A stretch of DNA of 8,411 bases from Lachnospiraceae bacterium (GTDB taxonomy: Bacteria > Bacillota > Clostridia > Lachnospirales > Lachnospiraceae). Below the pieces are notes generated by a model. It ran no database searches. It had not been told where the DNA came from and saw nothing but the letters and a program-made list of their open reading frames with translations. Position 1 is the first letter of the stretch. Each line of letters opens with the position of its first letter. The DNA lies in contig DNJW01000049.1 of NCBI GenBank assembly GCA_003488965.1, positions 1 to 8,411 of the forward strand, read 5' to 3'. This document shows, one piece after another, positions 5,368 through 8,411 of the stretch. The position numbers and the translations under genes are program-made.

Positions 5368-8310
5368 TTATTTTTCCTCCAATATAGTATTTTGTAAATC
5401 ATAGAGTATCTTAGTATAATGAAAAAAGTTAGCGTATTGTTCCAGCACCGTTTCTTTGGAAGTATCGCAGGCGGTGATTTTCTGAAAAACGGCATCCGCA
5501 TCATAATGAAAATCCATATCCGCTTCCGCGGCCTGCCATACTTTTTTTAAGTTGTCAAAATCCTTGTGGACGGATGTAAAATTCTGGCAAATCCGCTCAC
5601 ACTGAGGGCTGCGGCTCCAGGAAGAGTTTTTGTCCTGATGCATACATTTTTTGAGAAAGGCGTCTGCGGTTCCAAGATCGTATGCATAGGAATCGCTGTT
5701 TGGGCCGGAGTAATTGTCCCACAAGCTGTAAACAGACTGCCTGCCAAGGGCATCCGGTGTATTAGGAAACTGACAGGAGAGCTGCAGGAATGTTTCATTT
5801 ACCGTCCATCCGATTTTTTCCAGCGCTGCAGGATAGGTGGTGCTTTCATCATAAGCGGAATCGTCGTCAAAGTCCTGATAAGGGGGATAGGTTTTATCGG
5901 CATGGGTGCCGTCGGGAAGGCAGACGGCCTCCCGGTAAGCCATATTCACCCAGGACTGTTTTGCACAGAAATGCCGGTGCAGGATAGTATCCATCAGAAT
6001 ATGCAGATAGAAACCGGTTTTCATCTTAAGACCTTCCGAAAGCTCTGCAGGCTCCTCGGAGCCTTGTCCGAATTTTTCTTCATAAACTTCCTCGGCAAGC
6101 GTATCCATCAGTTTATGAAGCTTGTCAGGGTCTAACAGTACCCGCTCCGCCAAATCCGGGTCGTCCGGTGACGGGGTCTGACAGGGGAAGAAATGGAAGG
6201 GCCGCAGGACATCTTCCTGTACACGGAAACTGCCAATGGATTCATCATCGGGAAACCAGGGATAGGAACCGTTCAGCTCATTGGAGGCATACCAGTGTTT
6301 CATGGCGGAAGGAATCAGGGGAACCTCAAAACCGCCTGATGTGTCGATCCGGTAAAAACCGGCTTTGTTAATCCAGTCCGGTATTTCATCCACGGCAATC
6401 ATGCCGGAAGTGGCATTATCCGCCAGAAACTGACAGTATGCGGCAATGTCCTGGGCCTCTGTTTTGGAGAAAGAATTATAAGTAAGCAGATACTTGGCCG
6501 CAAAATAATGCATGGCATAGCTTTCCGGGGCATCGGAGGGCTGGAAAGTATTTGCGCTCACGGAAGGCCGGTTGGCAAAAAGAAGGCTCAGCTGTCTGTC
6601 CAAATGTTCCATTTCCGGCGTAGGTTGTTTCATTTCCAGAATGGAATCTTTTGGCAGATAGCGTCCCTGCATAGCCTGGTCGCCGATGACCATCCCGTTT
6701 CCAATCAGATAGGTTTCCTGGTCAAAGGTAAAATTATAAACGGTATCCCCGTAAGGAACAGAGTTGATTTCTTTAATCCGGGCAGGAACGGCCTTCCGCT
6801 CGGAAGAGGACCATTCAAAGACATACTGTCCCGGCTGTACATCGCAGGCCGGCATAGGAAGGGGAGTTCCGTCATCGTCCGCCATGCAGAGAGTGTGGGT
6901 TTTGGAAACCCGCAGTACATGGTTTTCGGTTTTGAACTCCAAAAGAAATTCCTCTGTGCCGGTAGTGATATCCCGGACCGGATAGGCATTTCCGTCGGAG
7001 GAAAGGAGAAAATCCCCAATCTGTACTTTTTCGGCGGGTATGCCGGCAGAGGGGGCAAGAAGCAGAGTATCCCGGGCCACACATCCCCATTGGTAGAAAA
7101 CCCGTGCCACCTTTACTTGGGAGGAATCCTCCGGCTGCTTGTTGTACTGGGCAATAATGCTGACAAAATTTTTAATAATCCCTTTTTCCGACGGGTGGCA
7201 GATATTTAGCAGCAGATTGGCATACAGCTCTGCTTCGGTGTTGCCGTCCATTACCGCATCGGATTCGAAGTTGGAAGTCCAGTGTTCGGGAAAAGTGATT
7301 TTCAGGGAATTGGGCTGGGATTTAATTTCCGCACCGGATTTGTCACGGTTATATCCCTGCACCAATATATTGTCCTTCGAAATTTTTCCCCAAGGGAGCA
7401 TTAAATGGGCGCCGCCCGGAAGATGAGTATCGTTATGGAGAATCTGGATAAGGTTGATTCTGGGCTGATACTTCTCATAAAAATATCCTGTTTTATCCGT
7501 CTCATAGAAATAGGCGCCGTTTTTCAGGGAAACCTGCAGGGAGAAAGGAAGATATACCGGCATTTTGTGGATGCCGTGGGAGAGCGACTGGTTATCACAG
7601 TAGTCTGGATCTTCCATCATTCCCGCCCGGTTATAGCTGATGCAGATCTCGTTCGGATGGAACTCTTGGCGTTTTTTTGAGATAACAGGGTGGAACAGAG
7701 TTACCTTGTCCACGTCGTCCTGAAAACTTTGTACTGTTGCAGCAGTGGTAAAGACTTTGGCCCGTAAAAGAGGATTGCCGTTTTTAATCCTGTCAATCAT
7801 GGAGTAGAGACAGTCGGTGCGGATAGGGGTTTCCATAAGGACAGGGTCTTCATAGAGACAGTCGGTTTGGTTCTGGAAATGATTATGGTCTCCCGATATC
7901 TCAACAAAAACCTCTTTGAGAATATTTTTGGTGATATTATTGCAAAAGGATTGGCGCAGATGCATTTTGGGGACTTCGGTCTGGGAGCATAAAGACAGCG
8001 AGGTAGGAGAGTGGATAGTAAAGGACATTCCGTCTTTGCTGCAAGACAAGTTGGGCTTGGCAGACAGACCTTCCCCGCAAAAGGTATCCGTGAGGTTCAG
8101 TTCATTCGACGTAGAGGGCTGGTAACGTTCTGTCCGTTGCAATCCGGCCAGACAAAAAAGTTCAGGAGCCACTTGCCTGACATAATCCTCTCCTCCGGCC
8201 TGCTCCATAAAAAAGTCATAATGAGTACTATTAGAAAAATCAAGTTCAAGAGAGCCGCCGTTTTCGATTGCCTCTTCAATAACAGCAGTATAAAGAGCTG
8301 ATGGTTTCAT
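5368..8310 (-). CDS. Hint-domain protein with C-terminal DUF6765-like putative metal-binding region
   Basis: First gene of the operon, 980 residues, ATG start six bases after AAAGGGGG. Residues 1-409 are an unrecognised, apparently beta-rich region. Residues 410-544 form a Hint (hedgehog/intein) domain: Cys410 follows QWG, block B is SKTHTL with His472, and the last strand TYLIGNGMVIGD is followed by QAMQGR. Residues 595-800 resemble DUF6765 as I remember it: MHYFAAKYLL (His601), an AQDIAAYCQFLAD stretch (Asp631), RPFHFFP (His706) and LHILMDTILHRHF (His770, Asp774, His778). That spacing is typical of a helical metal site, possibly a hydrolase related to zinc-dependent phospholipase C or S1/P1 nuclease folds; this is inference. 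The tail (801-980) is mostly helical-looking and unassigned. There is no signal peptide or membrane span, and 22 cysteines. The domain combination suggests self-processing that separates or matures two halves. The gene is intact; the Hint call is firm, the DUF6765 call moderate, the overall role unknown. Confidence 0.93.
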   Translation of the reverse strand: MKPSALYTAVIEEAIENGGSLELDFSNSTHYDFFMEQAGGEDYVRQVAPELFCLAGLQRTERYQPSTSNELNLTDTFCGEGLSAKPNLSCSKDGMSFTIHSPTSLSLCSQTEVPKMHLRQSFCNNITKNILKEVFVEISGDHNHFQNQTDCLYEDPVLMETPIRTDCLYSMIDRIKNGNPLLRAKVFTTAATVQSFQDDVDKVTLFHPVISKKRQEFHPNEICISYNRAGMMEDPDYCDNQSLSHGIHKMPVYLPFSLQVSLKNGAYFYETDKTGYFYEKYQPRINLIQILHNDTHLPGGAHLMLPWGKISKDNILVQGYNRDKSGAEIKSQPNSLKITFPEHWTSNFESDAVMDGNTEAELYANLLLNICHPSEKGIIKNFVSIIAQYNKQPEDSSQVKVARVFYQWGCVARDTLLLAPSAGIPAEKVQIGDFLLSSDGNAYPVRDITTGTEEFLLEFKTENHVLRVSKTHTLCMADDDGTPLPMPACDVQPGQYVFEWSSSERKAVPARIKEINSVPYGDTVYNFTFDQETYLIGNGMVIGDQAMQGRYLPKDSILEMKQPTPEMEHLDRQLSLLFANRPSVSANTFQPSDAPESYAMHYFAAKYLLTYNSFSKTEAQDIAAYCQFLADNATSGMIAVDEIPDWINKAGFYRIDTSGGFEVPLIPSAMKHWYASNELNGSYPWFPDDESIGSFRVQEDVLRPFHFFPCQTPSPDDPDLAERVLLDPDKLHKLMDTLAEEVYEEKFGQGSEEPAELSEGLKMKTGFYLHILMDTILHRHFCAKQSWVNMAYREAVCLPDGTHADKTYPPYQDFDDDSAYDESTTYPAALEKIGWTVNETFLQLSCQFPNTPDALGRQSVYSLWDNYSGPNSDSYAYDLGTADAFLKKCMHQDKNSSWSRSPQCERICQNFTSVHKDFDNLKKVWQAAEADMDFHYDADAVFQKITACDTSKETVLEQYANFFHYTKILYDLQNTILEEK
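5376..5380 (-). promoter_or_regulatory. Ribosome binding site of the 240-residue gene
   Basis: GGAGG on the minus strand, overlapping the last codons of the 980-residue gene and 10 bases before the ATG at 5365. It supports coupled translation with the upstream gene. Confidence 0.65.
5911..6528 (-). other. DUF6765-like putative metal-binding helical domain
   Basis: This encodes roughly residues 595-800 of the first gene. Four blocks fall in the order I associate with DUF6765 proteins: a His-Tyr near the start followed by an Ala-rich helix (MHYFAAKYLL); a helix with AQ-IAAY-QFLAD; a PFHFFP block; and a LH-x3-DT-x2-H-x2-F block. His601, Asp631, His706, His770, Asp774 and His778 are plausible metal ligands. 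After them comes an N-AYREAVCLPDG stretch, similar in position to the family's conserved Pro-Asp turn. No catalytic activity is established for the family as far as I know. The match is made from memory of motif order, not from an alignment. Confidence 0.55.
6679..7083 (-). other. Hint (intein-like) domain inside the 980-residue protein
   Basis: This encodes residues 410-544. Block A is C-VARDTLLLAP followed by AEKVQIGDFLLSSDG, the usual Cys, D-T and 'GD-LLS-DG' layout. Block B is LRVSKTHTL with the Thr-X-X-His-like core (Thr471, His472). The C-terminal strands run DTVYNFTFD then YLIGNGMVIGD. At about 135 residues it has no room for a homing endonuclease, so it is a mini-Hint. Splicing inteins end in His-Asn before Cys/Ser/Thr; here the same place reads Gly543-Asp544 then Gln545. 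Asn cyclisation and a C-extein nucleophile are therefore missing, while the N-terminal Cys that forms a thioester is kept. Full splicing is unlikely; N-terminal cleavage, ester transfer or a retained structural role are possible. It resembles bacterial intein-like domains more than a selfish intein. Confidence 0.85.
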
Positions 8311-8316
8311 AAAATT

Positions 8317-8324
8317 CCCCCTTT
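8317..8324 (-). promoter_or_regulatory. Ribosome binding site of the 980-residue gene
   Basis: AAAGGGGG on the minus strand, six bases before the ATG at 8310. It fixes this start. A weak CTAA-A6-TTAG inverted repeat lies just upstream in the leader, but it is too A/T-rich to call a regulator. Confidence 0.75.
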
Positions 8325-8369
8325 GTATTCTAATTTTTTTTAGTGTATCATGAAGAAATTATGGAAACA

Positions 8370-8398
8370 ATTGTATAAATTTACTGAAAATATGACAA
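8370..8398 (-). promoter_or_regulatory. Predicted sigma-A promoter of the operon
   Basis: On the minus strand TTGTCA (8393-8398) and TACAAT (8370-8375) are separated by exactly 17 bases. Each differs from the consensus by one base. A start about seven bases downstream (near 8363) would give a leader of roughly 50 bases. No operator palindrome is evident next to it. It is the only good promoter I see for the four genes, which fits transcription as one message. The prediction is by eye. Confidence 0.6.
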
Positions 8399-8411
8399 AA
8401 AATTTGTGAGG

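Noticed and set aside
5566..6135. Plus-strand open frame of 189 codons
   Set aside because: Antisense to the C-terminal part of the 980-residue gene; no ribosome site and no recognisable domain. It is explained by codon use of the real gene.
6679..7083. The Hint region as a selfish splicing intein with homing endonuclease
   Set aside because: It is only about 135 residues, too short to hold an endonuclease, and lacks the His-Asn and the +1 nucleophile required for splicing.
6508..7209. Long plus-strand open frame of 233 codons
   Set aside because: It lies antisense to the Hint region of the 980-residue gene, has no ribosome binding site I can see, and its translation has no family-like motifs. 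It is a shadow frame.
7805..7866. Two direct copies of a 14-base string (tagagacagtcggt) about 48 bases apart
   Set aside because: They encode two TDCLY segments in frame in the first protein (residues 149-153 and 165-169). Two short copies are not a CRISPR array or an attachment site.

Overview
The window is one compact four-gene operon, all on the minus strand and read from the right end (about 8310) to the left end (about 63). Genes are separated by 2 bases or overlap by 3 to 14 bases. Strong AGGAGG-type ribosome binding sites, AT-rich flanks, moderate-GC coding sequence and a consensus-like sigma-A promoter suggest a Gram-positive Firmicute, probably a gut-type Clostridia/Lachnospiraceae. 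This is inferred from style only, because no rRNA or housekeeping gene is present.

Layout in transcription order: (1) a promoter and a short A/T-rich leader (8311-8398); (2) a 980-residue protein with an unrecognised N-terminal half, an intein/hedgehog-type Hint domain in the middle (residues 410-544) and a C-terminal helical region with the histidine/aspartate pattern of the DUF6765 family; (3) a 240-residue protein of two beta-rich halves joined by an acidic Pro/Glu linker; (4) a very large protein of about 1147 residues belonging to a family of bacterial proteins with recurrent motifs but no function I can name, interrupted by a predicted coiled coil; (5) a 381-residue, cysteine-containing protein that looks like a string of Ig-like beta-sandwich domains. 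The last 62 bases hold no gene and no convincing terminator, so the operon may continue past the window.

None of the four proteins starts with a signal peptide or shows an obvious membrane span. The tight coupling suggests they are made together and probably act as one assembly. The Hint domain is the clearest functional clue. It keeps the N-terminal Cys and the block-B His, but ends in Gly-Asp where a splicing intein has His-Asn, so self-cleavage or a structural role is more likely than full splicing. The operon carries no integrase, transposase, tail sheath, nuclease-toxin or immunity gene that I recognise. What it does is unknown to me, and it is a reasonable candidate for an undescribed multi-protein system. 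The rest of the six-frame coding potential, including several long plus-strand frames, is antisense shadow of these four genes.
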